NCBI GenBank assembly: GCA_963766505.1
Contig: CAVYAL010000005.1
Coordinates: forward strand, 1,178,001 to 1,242,000
DNA: 64,000 bases
Origin: DATIRA01 sp963766505
GTDB lineage: Bacteria; Pseudomonadota; Gammaproteobacteria; Steroidobacterales; Steroidobacteraceae
Direction: 5' to 3'
Part shown: one piece after another, positions 8,756 to 16,726 of the stretch
Numbering within the stretch: the first letter of the stretch is position 1
Layout: every line of letters starts with the position of its first letter
Notes under the pieces: generated by a model
The model's database searches: none
Seen by the model: only the letters and a program-made list of their open reading frames with translations
Told to the model about the DNA's origin: nothing
Made by a program: the position numbers and the translations under genes

Positions 8756-9109
8756 TCAGCCCTTCTTCTTGTCGGCGCCGCACTTGCCCTCGCCGCACTT
8801 GCCTTCTTCGGCCTTGTTGGCGCCGCAGTTGCCCTCTTTCATCTTGTCGCCGCCGCAGCTGCCTTCCTTGGCCTTGTCGCTGCCGCACTTGCCTTCGCCG
8901 CACTTGCCTTCCTTCGCCTTGTCGCCGCCGCACTTGCCCTCGGCGCCCTTCGCGCCGCCGCAGGAGCCTTCGGCTGCATACATATAGGCGCTGCCGAGCG
9001 TGGTCAGCGAAAACGGGTTCGCGCTCGCCACCGAGGCGGTCGCGAGCGATCCAGCGATCGCGGCGCCGAGTGCAATGGCAAGGGGCTTGATGGTCTTACG
9101 GTCGTTCAT
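8756..9109 (-). CDS. HvfA-like EGxCG-repeat RiPP metallophore precursor
   Basis: Small exported peptide of 117 aa. The start at 9109 is preceded by AGGAGAG. A signal peptide (MNDRKTIKPLAIALG through an Ala-rich run ending near SVASA) is followed by NPFSLTTLGSAYMYA and a Lys/Glu/Gly-rich tail holding eight EGxCG motifs (five EGKCG, two EGSCG, one EGNCG). Every cysteine lies in such a motif. This is the pattern of the HvfA family, whose Cys are converted by an MNIO (DUF692) enzyme with a DUF2063 partner into oxazolone-thioamide copper ligands. No MNIO or DUF2063 gene lies in this window. It is the last gene of a sigma/anti-sigma operon, which fits stress- or metal-induced expression. Family assignment is from motif pattern alone. 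Confidence 0.78.
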   Translation of the reverse strand: MNDRKTIKPLAIALGAAIAGSLATASVASANPFSLTTLGSAYMYAAEGSCGGAKGAEGKCGGDKAKEGKCGEGKCGSDKAKEGSCGGDKMKEGNCGANKAEEGKCGEGKCGADKKKG

Positions 9110-9158
9110 GGGTCTCTCCTGCTTGTCGTCTGTGAGTTTCTGAGGTCCGGGCCTCGGG

Positions 9159-9860
9159 TCAATCCGAATTCCATTCCACCGCGGCCAGCACGCGCGCGAC
9201 CACCTGCTCGAGATCCACCTCGTCGCTGCCGATGATCGCGATGCTGCCGGGTCCGGCCGGCACGATCCTGCCCTTGTAACCGTCCTCTTCGAAGCTGACC
9301 GGCGCGGCAGATTTTTCATTACGCAGCACCATCACGGTCACCGGACCGCCGTCTGACTCGACGACGAGGTGAGGCACGCGATCGCCCCTGAACGGGCAGC
9401 TGCGCGCGTAGTGCACGACGCCGATTTCCGGCCTGAGGCTGATGCCCGCCCGGGCCAGCACCTTGCCGAGCCTGGCCGGATCCGCTGGTTCTCCGGTGAC
9501 CAGCAGCGCCTCGGGCTCGTGCTCGATGTGCTCAACCAGTTGCCGGGCAATGGATTTCTCCGGGCCACCCACCCAGAGCAGCGTGCCGACCAACACGCCT
9601 CCGATGATGCTGGCCGCGAGCGCCATCCAGCGACGCCGCTGGCCCGGGACAGTGGTCCCGCTGCCCGCAGCGCCCGCGCCAGCCGCGACGGTGGATGCCG
9701 GCAACGGGACTCGCAGCGCCTCGAGAATGAGCCCGTCGAGCCGCTGCAGCTGGCCGAGGTAGCCGGCGCAGCTCGCGCAGCGCTCGGCATGCGCAAGGGC
9801 CTCGGGCCCGAGGCCCCCGGGGTCGGCACCAGCCACTCTGCGAAATTCGAGGCATTCCAT
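9159..9860 (-). CDS. DUF3379-type anti-sigma-like membrane protein
   Basis: Probable anti-sigma factor for the upstream ECF sigma gene (29-base gap). The N-terminus MECLEFRRVAGADP resembles DUF3379 proteins. HAERCASC has the H-x3-C-x2-C spacing of zinc-binding anti-sigma domains. One transmembrane segment (WMALAASIIGGVLVGTLLW) divides it from a periplasmic half of about 130 aa that contains YARSCPFRG. At 233 aa it fits a single-pass sensor. It lies 49 bases upstream of the HvfA-like gene, so all three genes are probably co-transcribed. The role is inferred from context and the Zn-type motif. Confidence 0.75.
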   Translation of the reverse strand: MECLEFRRVAGADPGGLGPEALAHAERCASCAGYLGQLQRLDGLILEALRVPLPASTVAAGAGAAGSGTTVPGQRRRWMALAASIIGGVLVGTLLWVGGPEKSIARQLVEHIEHEPEALLVTGEPADPARLGKVLARAGISLRPEIGVVHYARSCPFRGDRVPHLVVESDGGPVTVMVLRNEKSAAPVSFEEDGYKGRIVPAGPGSIAIIGSDEVDLEQVVARVLAAVEWNSD

Positions 9861-9888
9861 ACTGCAACCTCCCGGCCTGGCGGGCCGA

Positions 9889-10413
9889 CTACTCGTCCTC
9901 GCCGCCTGCGGCCTGGCCCAGCTGCTTGCGCAGCCGCTGCCGTGCGCGAAACAGGCGCGTCAGCACGGCGCCCTGCGTCAGCCCCAGCTGATCGGCGATC
10001 TCCGTGGTCGACAGCCCCAGCAGTACCTGCATGACCAGCGGCTCCCGATAGTCCTCCTCCAGCGCGAATATCGCGCGCCGCACTTCCAGGATCTCGTTGC
10101 GCTCGGCCACCGCCAATTGCGGGTCCTCCAGTTCGACCAGTTCGTCCACCGGCACGGTCGGCAGGCGCTTGCGCTCGTACAGCCGGGCGTGCTCGCGCCG
10201 CACTATGGTCAGCAGCCAGGACTTGGCCTGGCCGGCGTCCTGCAGGCTTTCCCGGGACCGCCAGGCCCGCAGCAGCGACTCCTGGACCACGTCTTCGGCC
10301 ACCTGCCGGTCCCGCGCCAGCCAGAAGGCGAATCGATACAGGTCGGCCCGCAGGTCGTCGCAGAGCCCTGCGAACCTCGCTTCTCCGTCCTTTCCGGCAA
10401 ATGGCGCGTTCAT
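9889..10413 (-). CDS. ECF sigma-70 family RNA polymerase sigma factor
   Basis: Alternative sigma factor of 174 aa containing only regions 2 and 4. Region 2 is seen as YRFAFWLARDRQVAEDVVQESLLRAWR and AKSWLLTIVRREHARLYERKR. Region 4 is the helix-turn-helix MQVLLGLSTTEIADQLGLTQGAVLTRLFRARQRL. It heads a minus-strand operon with the DUF3379 anti-sigma-like gene and the HvfA-like peptide. The gene starts 153 bases from the divergent hemB start. A possible autoregulated promoter lies just upstream. Confidence 0.92.
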   Translation of the reverse strand: MNAPFAGKDGEARFAGLCDDLRADLYRFAFWLARDRQVAEDVVQESLLRAWRSRESLQDAGQAKSWLLTIVRREHARLYERKRLPTVPVDELVELEDPQLAVAERNEILEVRRAIFALEEDYREPLVMQVLLGLSTTEIADQLGLTQGAVLTRLFRARQRLRKQLGQAAGGEDE

Positions 10414-10432
10414 GTATAAAGACCGGGCATCC

Positions 10433-10459
10433 GACGGCCTTATTTCGACTCGTTTCGAC
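10433..10459 (-). promoter_or_regulatory. Candidate ECF-type promoter of the sigma/anti-sigma/HvfA operon
   Basis: On the minus strand GTCGAAA (10453-10459) is followed after 16 bases by CGTC (10433-10436), a spacing typical of ECF promoters. A second GTCGAAA overlaps the spacer (10443-10449), giving a 10-bp-spaced direct repeat. No other copy was looked for, so this is tentative. Confidence 0.25.
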
Positions 10460-10565
10460 CCGGGTCCGGGCAGTGCTCAGGAGCGCCTGCATGCCCCGGA
10501 AGGCCCCGCACCATATCCGCCGCGACCCAGGGGTGCAAACGGGGTCCGCGGCAAGGGATCTCGAG

Positions 10566-11597
10566 ATGACCGACGACCATACTCCCCACCAGTATCCCCG
10601 CGTGCGAATGCGCCGCATGCGTCGCGACGGCTTCTCCCGCCGACTGATGCGGGAGACGCTGCTGACGCCCGCCGACTTCATCTACCCCGTGTTCGTCACG
10701 GAGGGAACCGGACAACGCGCCGCCATCCCTTCGATGCCCGGCATCGAACGGATGAGCGTCGACGAGCTGGTCGATGAGGCGAAGCAGGTATGGAGGCTCG
10801 GCGTGCCGGCCGTGGCGCTGTTCCCGGTCACGCCCGCGGAGGCGAAATCACTGGACGGACGCGAGGCCTGGAACCCGGACGGACTCGCCCAGCGCGCGGT
10901 CCGGGCCCTGAAGAAGGCCCTGCCGGAACTCGGCGTGATCACCGACGTCGCGCTCGACCCGTTCACGACCCACGGCCAGGACGGGATCATCGACGAGTCC
11001 GGCTACGTGGTGAACGACATCACGGTCGAGGCACTGGTGAAGCAGGCGGTATCGCACGCCGAGGCCGGCGCAGACGTGGTCGCGCCCTCGGACATGATGG
11101 ACGGCAGGATCGGCGCCGTGCGCGACGCGCTCGAGGCAGCTGGACACATTCACACCCGCATACTCGCCTATTCGGCCAAGTACGCCTCGAGCTTCTACGG
11201 CCCGTTTCGCGATGCCGTCGGCTCCGCCGCAAACCTCGGCAAGGGCAACAAGTACACCTACCAGATGGATCCGGCCAACAGCGACGAGGCGCTGCGCGAG
11301 GTACAGCTCGACCTCGACGAGGGCGCCGACATGGTGATGATCAAGCCGGGAATGCCTTACCTCGACATCGTTCGGCGCGTGAAGGAACGCTTCGGTGCAC
11401 CCACCTTCGTCTACCAGGTGAGCGGCGAGTACGCGATGCTCAAGGCGGCAGCCGGTCACGGCTGGCTCGATGAGCGCGCGGTCGTCCTCGAATCGCTCGT
11501 TTCGATCAAGCGCGCCGGCGCGGACGGGATACTGACGTATTTCGCGAAGCAGGCGGCGGGCTGGCTGCAGGAGCAGGGGTTAGGGGATAGGGGCTAG
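10566..11597 (+). CDS. hemB: Porphobilinogen synthase (delta-aminolevulinic acid dehydratase)
   Basis: Condenses two 5-aminolevulinate molecules to porphobilinogen in tetrapyrrole synthesis. The start at 10566 gives 343 aa beginning before the conserved RMRRMRRDGFSRRLMRE. Catalytic lysines lie in YSAKYASSFYGPFRDA and MVMIKPGMPYLDI. The segment VALDPFTTHGQDGI lacks the Cys cluster of zinc-type enzymes, so it is probably the magnesium-dependent type. The last seven residues (QGLGDRG) and the TAG stop are encoded by the first units of a heptad repeat, so the C-terminal tail appears to come from the repeat module. aroE follows on the same strand. Confidence 0.96.
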   Translation: MTDDHTPHQYPRVRMRRMRRDGFSRRLMRETLLTPADFIYPVFVTEGTGQRAAIPSMPGIERMSVDELVDEAKQVWRLGVPAVALFPVTPAEAKSLDGREAWNPDGLAQRAVRALKKALPELGVITDVALDPFTTHGQDGIIDESGYVVNDITVEALVKQAVSHAEAGADVVAPSDMMDGRIGAVRDALEAAGHIHTRILAYSAKYASSFYGPFRDAVGSAANLGKGNKYTYQMDPANSDEALREVQLDLDEGADMVMIKPGMPYLDIVRRVKERFGAPTFVYQVSGEYAMLKAAAGHGWLDERAVVLESLVSIKRAGADGILTYFAKQAAGWLQEQGLGDRG

Positions 11598-11709
11598 GGG
11601 ATGGGAGCCGTCGAAGATCGTCCATCGAGCCGAGCGACCAGGCTCCGTCACTAACCGCTATCCGCTAGTTCCTATTCACTATCCCCTTATCCCCTATCCC
11701 CTATCCCCT
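11573..11709 (+). repeat. Inverted heptad-repeat module between hemB and aroE
   Basis: A left array of TAGGGG-type heptads (11575-11608) starts inside the last codons of hemB and supplies its TAG stop. A non-repetitive spacer of about 50 bases follows. A right array (about 11655-11708; ctatccgct, tcactatcc, then CCCCTAT units) is roughly its reverse complement and ends two bases before the aroE ATG. The arms could fold into a long imperfect hairpin in a hemB-aroE transcript. Related modules lie at 23655-23785 and 27272-27420. Confidence 0.75.
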
Positions 11710-11710
11710 G

Positions 11711-12547
11711 ATGCCCGCCTCCTACGGCCTTTTCGGTTACCCGGTACACCACAGCTGGTCGCCGTTCATCCACGGGATGTTCGCGCGGCTGACCGGGCAG
11801 GACATGGAGTACCACCTGTACGAGTCGCCGCCCGAGCGGTTCCGCAGCGAAGTGCTGGAGTTCTTCGGCAGGGGCGGCCTCGGCATCAACGTGACGCTGC
11901 CGCACAAGCGCGCGGCCGTGGACCTCGTGAACGAGCTCACGGTGCGGGCCCAGCAGGCGGGTGCGGTCAACACGATCGCGCGGCAGGGCGGGGTCCTGCT
12001 CGGTGAGAACACCGACGGAGCGGGCCTGGTCGCCGACCTGGTGAGGAACCTCGGCTTCCGAAGCCGCAGACCCCGGATCCTGCTGCTCGGCGCCGGCGGC
12101 GCCGCCCGCGGGGCGCTGGCGCCACTGCTGGGGCTCGATCCGGCGACGCTGGTGATCGCGAACCGCAATGCCGGGCGTGCACACGAACTCGCCCGCGAAT
12201 TCTCCGAACTCGGCCCCGTTACGGGCTGCTCGTTCCAGGACCTGGGGAGCCAGCGTTTCGACCTGATCGTCAACGCGACCTCGGCGAGCCTGCGCGGCGA
12301 GGTGCCCGATGTCCCGACCGGGGTCGTGGATACGCTGACGACCTGCTACGACATGGCCTACGGCCTGGGGGACACGGCCTTCACGGCATGGGCACACCGG
12401 CTCGGGGCAGGCAGCGTCGCGCAGGGCTGGGGCATGCTGGTCGAGCAGGCCGCGGAGTCCTTCGAGCTGTGGCGCGGCCTGCGCCCGCCCACGGCCCCGG
12501 TGCTCGAAGCGCTGCAGTCCCGCGGCGCGATTCGCGCAGGATCCTAG
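11711..12547 (+). CDS. aroE: Shikimate dehydrogenase
   Basis: NADPH-dependent reduction of 3-dehydroshikimate to shikimate. The substrate-binding half has YGLFGYPVHHSWSPFIH and GINVTLPHK (catalytic Lys). The Rossmann half has LLLGAGGAARGAL and VIANRN. ENTDGAGL carries the conserved Asp. The C-terminal QGWGMLVEQAAESFELW is typical. The 278-aa length fits the family. Translation starts directly at the end of a heptad repeat array, leaving no normal Shine-Dalgarno sequence: the bases before the ATG are CCCCTATCCCCTG. The gene's end overlaps the convergent carbonic-anhydrase-like gene by 4 bases. Confidence 0.95.
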   Translation: MPASYGLFGYPVHHSWSPFIHGMFARLTGQDMEYHLYESPPERFRSEVLEFFGRGGLGINVTLPHKRAAVDLVNELTVRAQQAGAVNTIARQGGVLLGENTDGAGLVADLVRNLGFRSRRPRILLLGAGGAARGALAPLLGLDPATLVIANRNAGRAHELAREFSELGPVTGCSFQDLGSQRFDLIVNATSASLRGEVPDVPTGVVDTLTTCYDMAYGLGDTAFTAWAHRLGAGSVAQGWGMLVEQAAESFELWRGLRPPTAPVLEALQSRGAIRAGS

Positions 12548-13068
12548 GCGTAGTCCTTCTTCAGCCGGGCGTAGTACGAGGCCATCTGCGGTATCCGCTC
12601 GATTTCCGCGGGCGTCAGGTCCCGCGCCCTTCGCACCGGGTTGCCGAGGTAGAGTCCGCCCGATTCGAGCCGCTTGCCCGGGCTCACGACGCTGCCTGCG
12701 CCGATCATCACGTCGTCCTCGATGATCGAGCCGTCGAGCAGGATCGAGCCGATCCCGATCAGGCAGCGGTTGCCGACCGTGCATCCGTGCACCACGACCG
12801 CATGGCCCATCACTACGTCCTCGCCGATCACCAGCGGAAAGCCGGCCTCGTGCCCGGGATACGGCGAGGTGACGTGCAGCACGCTGCCATCCTGAACGTT
12901 GCTGCGCGCGCCGATGCGTATGTGGTTCACGTCACCGCGGATCACCGCCATCGGCCAGACACTGACCCCGTCGCCGAGCTCGACGTCGCCGATCACCAGC
13001 GCGGTCGGGTCGATGTACACGTCGGCGCCGAGCCGGGGCTCCACGCCGCGAAATGCCCTGGTCGGCAT
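12544..13068 (-). CDS. yrdA: Gamma-carbonic anhydrase family hexapeptide-repeat protein
   Basis: Left-handed beta-helix protein of 174 aa. The start at 13068 is chosen because AGGAAA lies just upstream and the protein then begins MPTRAFRGVEP. Hexapeptide repeats run through VYIDPTALVIGDVELGDG to SIIEDDVMIGAGSVVSPGK. Metal-ligand histidines of the gamma-CA fold are seen in SVLHVT and VMGHAVVVHGCTVG. YrdA-like proteins are often only weakly active or of unknown activity, so catalysis is not certain. Divergent from lemA across about 100 bases. Confidence 0.9.
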   Translation of the reverse strand: MPTRAFRGVEPRLGADVYIDPTALVIGDVELGDGVSVWPMAVIRGDVNHIRIGARSNVQDGSVLHVTSPYPGHEAGFPLVIGEDVVMGHAVVVHGCTVGNRCLIGIGSILLDGSIIEDDVMIGAGSVVSPGKRLESGGLYLGNPVRRARDLTPAEIERIPQMASYYARLKKDYA

Positions 13069-13171
13069 GACTGGTTTCCTGCTGTTTTGCGACCCATAGT
13101 CTAGACGCTGGGCGCCCGATGCCGGCAAGCTTGCCGACGGCCGGCGATCCAAGCCGGCGTGGAGCCTGCCC

Positions 13172-13744
13172 ATGATGGTCGTCGCCGTGCTGTTTGTCGC
13201 GCTGCTGGTAGTCGCCGCGCTGTACGTCATCCGCGTCTACAACGGACTCGTGGCGCTGCGCGAGAACGTGCGCAAGGCCTGGTCGAACATCGACGTGCTG
13301 CTCACGCAGCGGCACGACGAACTGCCCAAGCTCGTCGAGACCTGCAAGCGCTACATGAGCTACGAGCAGGAGACGCTCGAGCGGGTGATGCAGGCCCGGT
13401 CGGCCGTCTTTGCCGCACAGGAGCGAGGCGACGTGGCTGCCGTCGGCGCCGCCGAGCAGCAGTTGCGGGAGGGTCTCGGCCGACTGTTCGCCGTGGCCGA
13501 GAACTATCCGGACCTGAAGGCGGACCAGAGTTTCCGGCACCTGCAGAGCCGGATCAGCGAACTCGAGGAAGCCATCGCGGACCGCCGCGAGCTCTACAAC
13601 GAGTCCGTGAACCTGAACAACATCCGGATACAGACCTTCCCGGACCTGATCGTGGCGCGGATGTTCGACTTCAGGCAGGCGCAGCTGCTCGAGTTCAGCG
13701 AGGAGCAGCGGCGCGACGTGGACCTGAGCAAGCTGTTTGGCTGA
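13172..13744 (+). CDS. lemA: LemA family membrane protein
   Basis: 190-aa protein with one N-terminal transmembrane segment (MMVVAVLFVALLVVAALYVI) followed by the conserved YNGLVALRENVRKAWSNIDVLLTQRHDELPKLV and an all-helical, coiled-coil-like body. LemA proteins are membrane-anchored four-helix proteins of unresolved function. The next gene starts inside its 3' end (8-base overlap) and encodes a GIDE-like protein; translational coupling and joint function at the membrane are likely. Confidence 0.93.
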   Translation: MMVVAVLFVALLVVAALYVIRVYNGLVALRENVRKAWSNIDVLLTQRHDELPKLVETCKRYMSYEQETLERVMQARSAVFAAQERGDVAAVGAAEQQLREGLGRLFAVAENYPDLKADQSFRHLQSRISELEEAIADRRELYNESVNLNNIRIQTFPDLIVARMFDFRQAQLLEFSEEQRRDVDLSKLFG

Positions 13745-14633
13745 GGACTTCTGGTTCTGGATCATCACGCTCGCGGTCGCCGTCATCGGCGGCGGCCGGC
13801 TGGCCTTCCGCGCGATGCACACCGCGCGGCTCATCGAGGACACGCCCACCTCCAGGGTACGCTCCGCGGCCCAGGGATACGTCGAACTGAGCGGCCGCGT
13901 TCGCGGCCTGCAGGGCGCGCCTGGCGCAGCCCCGCTGACCGGGCGGCCCTGCGTCTGGTGGCGGTTCCGCATCCAGCAGAAGGTCGAGCGGCGCACCAGG
14001 TCCGGACGACGCGAATCCTGGCGGACGATCAACTCGGGACGCTCCGAGCAGCCCTTCCTGCTCGACGACGGCACCGGCGAGTGCATCGTGCAGCCGTCGG
14101 GCGCCGAGATGCTGATCAGCGAGTCCACGACCTGGTACGGCGACGCGCCGTGGCCGGCCCGGGAGCAGCCAGGCCGCGGGTCACGTGCCCGTGGACGCGA
14201 GTACCGCTATCACGAGGACCGCATCTACGAGCACGAGCAGGTCTATGTGCTCGGCCAGTTCCGCACGGTCGGCGGCGCAGGGGCCGGCAGCCTGCAGGCT
14301 GAGACTGCCGCGCTGCTGTCCGAATGGAAACGCGACCAGGCGGCGATCGTCGAGCGCTTCGACGAGGACGGCGACGGTCGGGTGAGCCTCGCGGAATGGG
14401 AGCGCGCCCACGAGCTGGCCAGGAAGATCGCGCTCGAGCGACGCTCTGAAAGGCCGGTCGAGGCCACGCTGCACACCGTAGGCAAGCCCGCGGATGGGCG
14501 GCTGTTCATGATCGCAGCCTTTCCCGAGGGCGACGTCGCGAAGCGCTACCGGCGCAAGGCCGTCGTCGCGTTCACCGGTTTCGCGATCAGCGTGTACGCG
14601 CTGGCCTGGCTGCTGCAGCAGGCCTTCGGCTAG
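13737..14633 (+). CDS. GIDE-like membrane protein with an EF-hand insertion
   Basis: 298 aa from a TTG start (13737) overlapping the lemA stop; no ATG fits better. An N-terminal transmembrane helix (about 5-22) and a C-terminal one (about 275-295) enclose a domain like the GIDE domain of bacterial proteins annotated as E3-ligase-like: GYVELSGRVRG, RPCVWWRFRIQQKVER, PFLLDDGTGECIVQPSGAEM and YRYHEDRIYEHEQVYVLGQF. No RING finger is present. Residues 209-220 form a canonical EF-hand loop (Asp209, Asp211, Asp213, Ser217, Glu220), suggesting calcium binding. LemA and GIDE genes are often paired; their joint role is unknown. Confidence 0.82.
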   Translation: MAEDFWFWIITLAVAVIGGGRLAFRAMHTARLIEDTPTSRVRSAAQGYVELSGRVRGLQGAPGAAPLTGRPCVWWRFRIQQKVERRTRSGRRESWRTINSGRSEQPFLLDDGTGECIVQPSGAEMLISESTTWYGDAPWPAREQPGRGSRARGREYRYHEDRIYEHEQVYVLGQFRTVGGAGAGSLQAETAALLSEWKRDQAAIVERFDEDGDGRVSLAEWERAHELARKIALERRSERPVEATLHTVGKPADGRLFMIAAFPEGDVAKRYRRKAVVAFTGFAISVYALAWLLQQAFG

Positions 14634-14667
14634 GCCTAGAATAGGGGTTTACCCGCCCAGGCCCTGG

Positions 14668-16695
14668 ATGCAACCGATGGACACAGCTGCCACTGCCGAC
14701 CTGCACCTGCCGAGCTTCCGAGCGGTCGAACCCGCCGCCGTCGAGCCGATGATCCGCGAGCTGCTGGAGGATAACCGCCGCAGGCTCTCCGAGCTGCTCG
14801 CATCCGGTGCACAGGGCTGGGACGGCCTCGTGGCGCCGATCGAGCAGATGCATCACCGGCTCTCGCGGATCTGGTCGCCGGTCAGCCACCTGAACGCGGT
14901 GATGAACAGCGATGCGCTGCGCGAGGCCTACAACGCCTGCCTGCCGCTGCTGACCGCGTACCACACGGAACTGGCCCAGAACGAGCAACTGTGCGCGGCG
15001 TACCAGCGCGTGCTCGACGCGGAGGGTGCGCAGCTCTCGGGCGAGCAGCGCGCGCTGCTAGAGCAGGCCTTGCGGGATTTCCGGCTCTCTGGCGTGTCGC
15101 TGCCGCCCGAGCGCAAGCAGCGCTTCCGCGAAGTGATGGAGCGCCTCTCGATGGTGCAGTCACAGTTCGACGACAATGTGCTGGACGCGACCAACGCCTG
15201 GTCGAGACACGTGACCGAGGAGTCCGAGCTCGCGGGGCTGCCGGCTACCACGATCGACCGCAGCCGGCGGGCGGCCGAGTCCGCGGGCCGGCCCGGGTGG
15301 CTCCTTTCGCTCGACGCGCCGAACTACCAGGCCGTGATGACACACGCCGAGAGCGAGCCACTGCGACGCGAGTTCTACCAGGCCTGGGTGACGCGGGCCT
15401 CGGACCAGGGGCCGAACGCGGGCCGCTGGGACAACAGCGCGCTGATGACGGAGATCCTGGCGCTGCGCCACGAGGCCGCGAACCTGGTCGGTTTCGGCAA
15501 TTACGCCGAGTACTCGCTCGCGACGAAAATGGTGCGTGAGCCCGCGGAAGTGCTGGATTTCCTGCGCAGGCTCGCGCGTCACAGCCGGCCGGCTGCCCGA
15601 CGCGAGTTCGCCGAGCTCGAGGAGTTCGCCGGGCGCAAGCTCTCCGCCTGGGACGTCGCCTTTTACTCGGAACGCCTGAAGCACGCGCGGCTCGAGGTCT
15701 CGGAAGAAGCGCTGCGCCCCTACTTCCCGGTGCCCCGGGTGCTCGCCGGCCTGTTCACGGTTGCCTCGCGGCTCTACGGCATACGCGTCGTCGCCCGCGA
15801 CGACGTCGAGCTCTACGACCCCGACGTGCGCTACTTCGACATCGTGGACCCGCAAGGCTCGCCGCTCGCCGGCTTCTACCTCGACCTCCATGCCCGGCCG
15901 AAGAAGCGGGGTGGCGCCTGGATGGACGAGTGCGTCGGCCGGATCCGGATGGGGGATACGAGCGCGCTGCCGATCGCCTACCTGGTGTGCAATTTCACGC
16001 CGCCCGCCGGCGAGCGCCCGTCGCTGCTGACGCACTACGAGGTGCTGACGCTGTTTCACGAGTTCGGCCACGGGCTGCACCACATGCTCACCCGCGTCGA
16101 TTACCCGAGCGTCGCGGGCATCAACGGCGTTCCCTGGGACGCGGTGGAACTGCCCAGCCAGTTCATGGAGAACTTCGCCTGGCGCGAGGAAGTGCTGCCG
16201 CTGATCTCAGCACACGTGGATACCGGCGAGCCGCTGCCGGCCGAGGTGCTGAAGCGGCTGCAGGCCACGCGCAGCTTCCAGGCTGGCATGCAGACCGTCC
16301 GTCAGCTCGAGTTCGCGCTTTTCGACTTCCGCCTGCACGCCGAGTACCGGCCGGGCACGCCGCCGCGGATCGCCGAGACGCTGGCCGAAGTGCGCGAGGA
16401 AGTCGCCGTCGTGACGCCACCCGAATGGAACCGGTTCGCGCACGGCTTCCAGCACATCTTCTCCGGCGGCTACGCCGCGGGCTACTACAGCTACAAGTGG
16501 GCCGAGGTGTTGTCGGCGGACGCCTTCGGCGCCTTCGAAGAGCAGGGTGTGTTCGACCCGCTGACGGCCCGGCGCTTCCTGCACTCGATACTCGAGCGCG
16601 GCGGCGGACGCGATGCGATGGACGCATTCGTCGAGTTCCGCGGTCGCGAACCGCAGATCGAGCCGCTGCTGCGACAGATGGGTCTGGCAGCGTGA
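14668..16695 (+). CDS. prlC: M3 family oligopeptidase (oligopeptidase A)
   Basis: Cytoplasmic zinc metallopeptidase that degrades oligopeptides, including cleaved signal peptides. The 675-aa length fits OpdA/PrlC. The zinc site HEFGH is in LFHEFGHGLHHMLTRVDYPSVAGINGVPWDAVELPSQ-type context, with the third ligand in the helix ending ELPSQFMENF. The C-terminal FQHIFSGGYAAGYYSYKWAEVLSADAF is characteristic. xthA begins 31 bases downstream on the same strand. Confidence 0.95.
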   Translation: MQPMDTAATADLHLPSFRAVEPAAVEPMIRELLEDNRRRLSELLASGAQGWDGLVAPIEQMHHRLSRIWSPVSHLNAVMNSDALREAYNACLPLLTAYHTELAQNEQLCAAYQRVLDAEGAQLSGEQRALLEQALRDFRLSGVSLPPERKQRFREVMERLSMVQSQFDDNVLDATNAWSRHVTEESELAGLPATTIDRSRRAAESAGRPGWLLSLDAPNYQAVMTHAESEPLRREFYQAWVTRASDQGPNAGRWDNSALMTEILALRHEAANLVGFGNYAEYSLATKMVREPAEVLDFLRRLARHSRPAARREFAELEEFAGRKLSAWDVAFYSERLKHARLEVSEEALRPYFPVPRVLAGLFTVASRLYGIRVVARDDVELYDPDVRYFDIVDPQGSPLAGFYLDLHARPKKRGGAWMDECVGRIRMGDTSALPIAYLVCNFTPPAGERPSLLTHYEVLTLFHEFGHGLHHMLTRVDYPSVAGINGVPWDAVELPSQFMENFAWREEVLPLISAHVDTGEPLPAEVLKRLQATRSFQAGMQTVRQLEFALFDFRLHAEYRPGTPPRIAETLAEVREEVAVVTPPEWNRFAHGFQHIFSGGYAAGYYSYKWAEVLSADAFGAFEEQGVFDPLTARRFLHSILERGGGRDAMDAFVEFRGREPQIEPLLRQMGLAA

Positions 16696-16726
16696 TCGTG
16701 GCGCGCTTGCGGCCCGGGGCGGGCCG

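Noticed and set aside
8769..8987. Plus-strand Leu/Pro/Ser-rich open frame opposite the HvfA-like gene
   Set aside because: It is the complement of a low-complexity EGxCG repeat region; the minus-strand frame has a signal peptide, a ribosome-binding site and the motif pattern.
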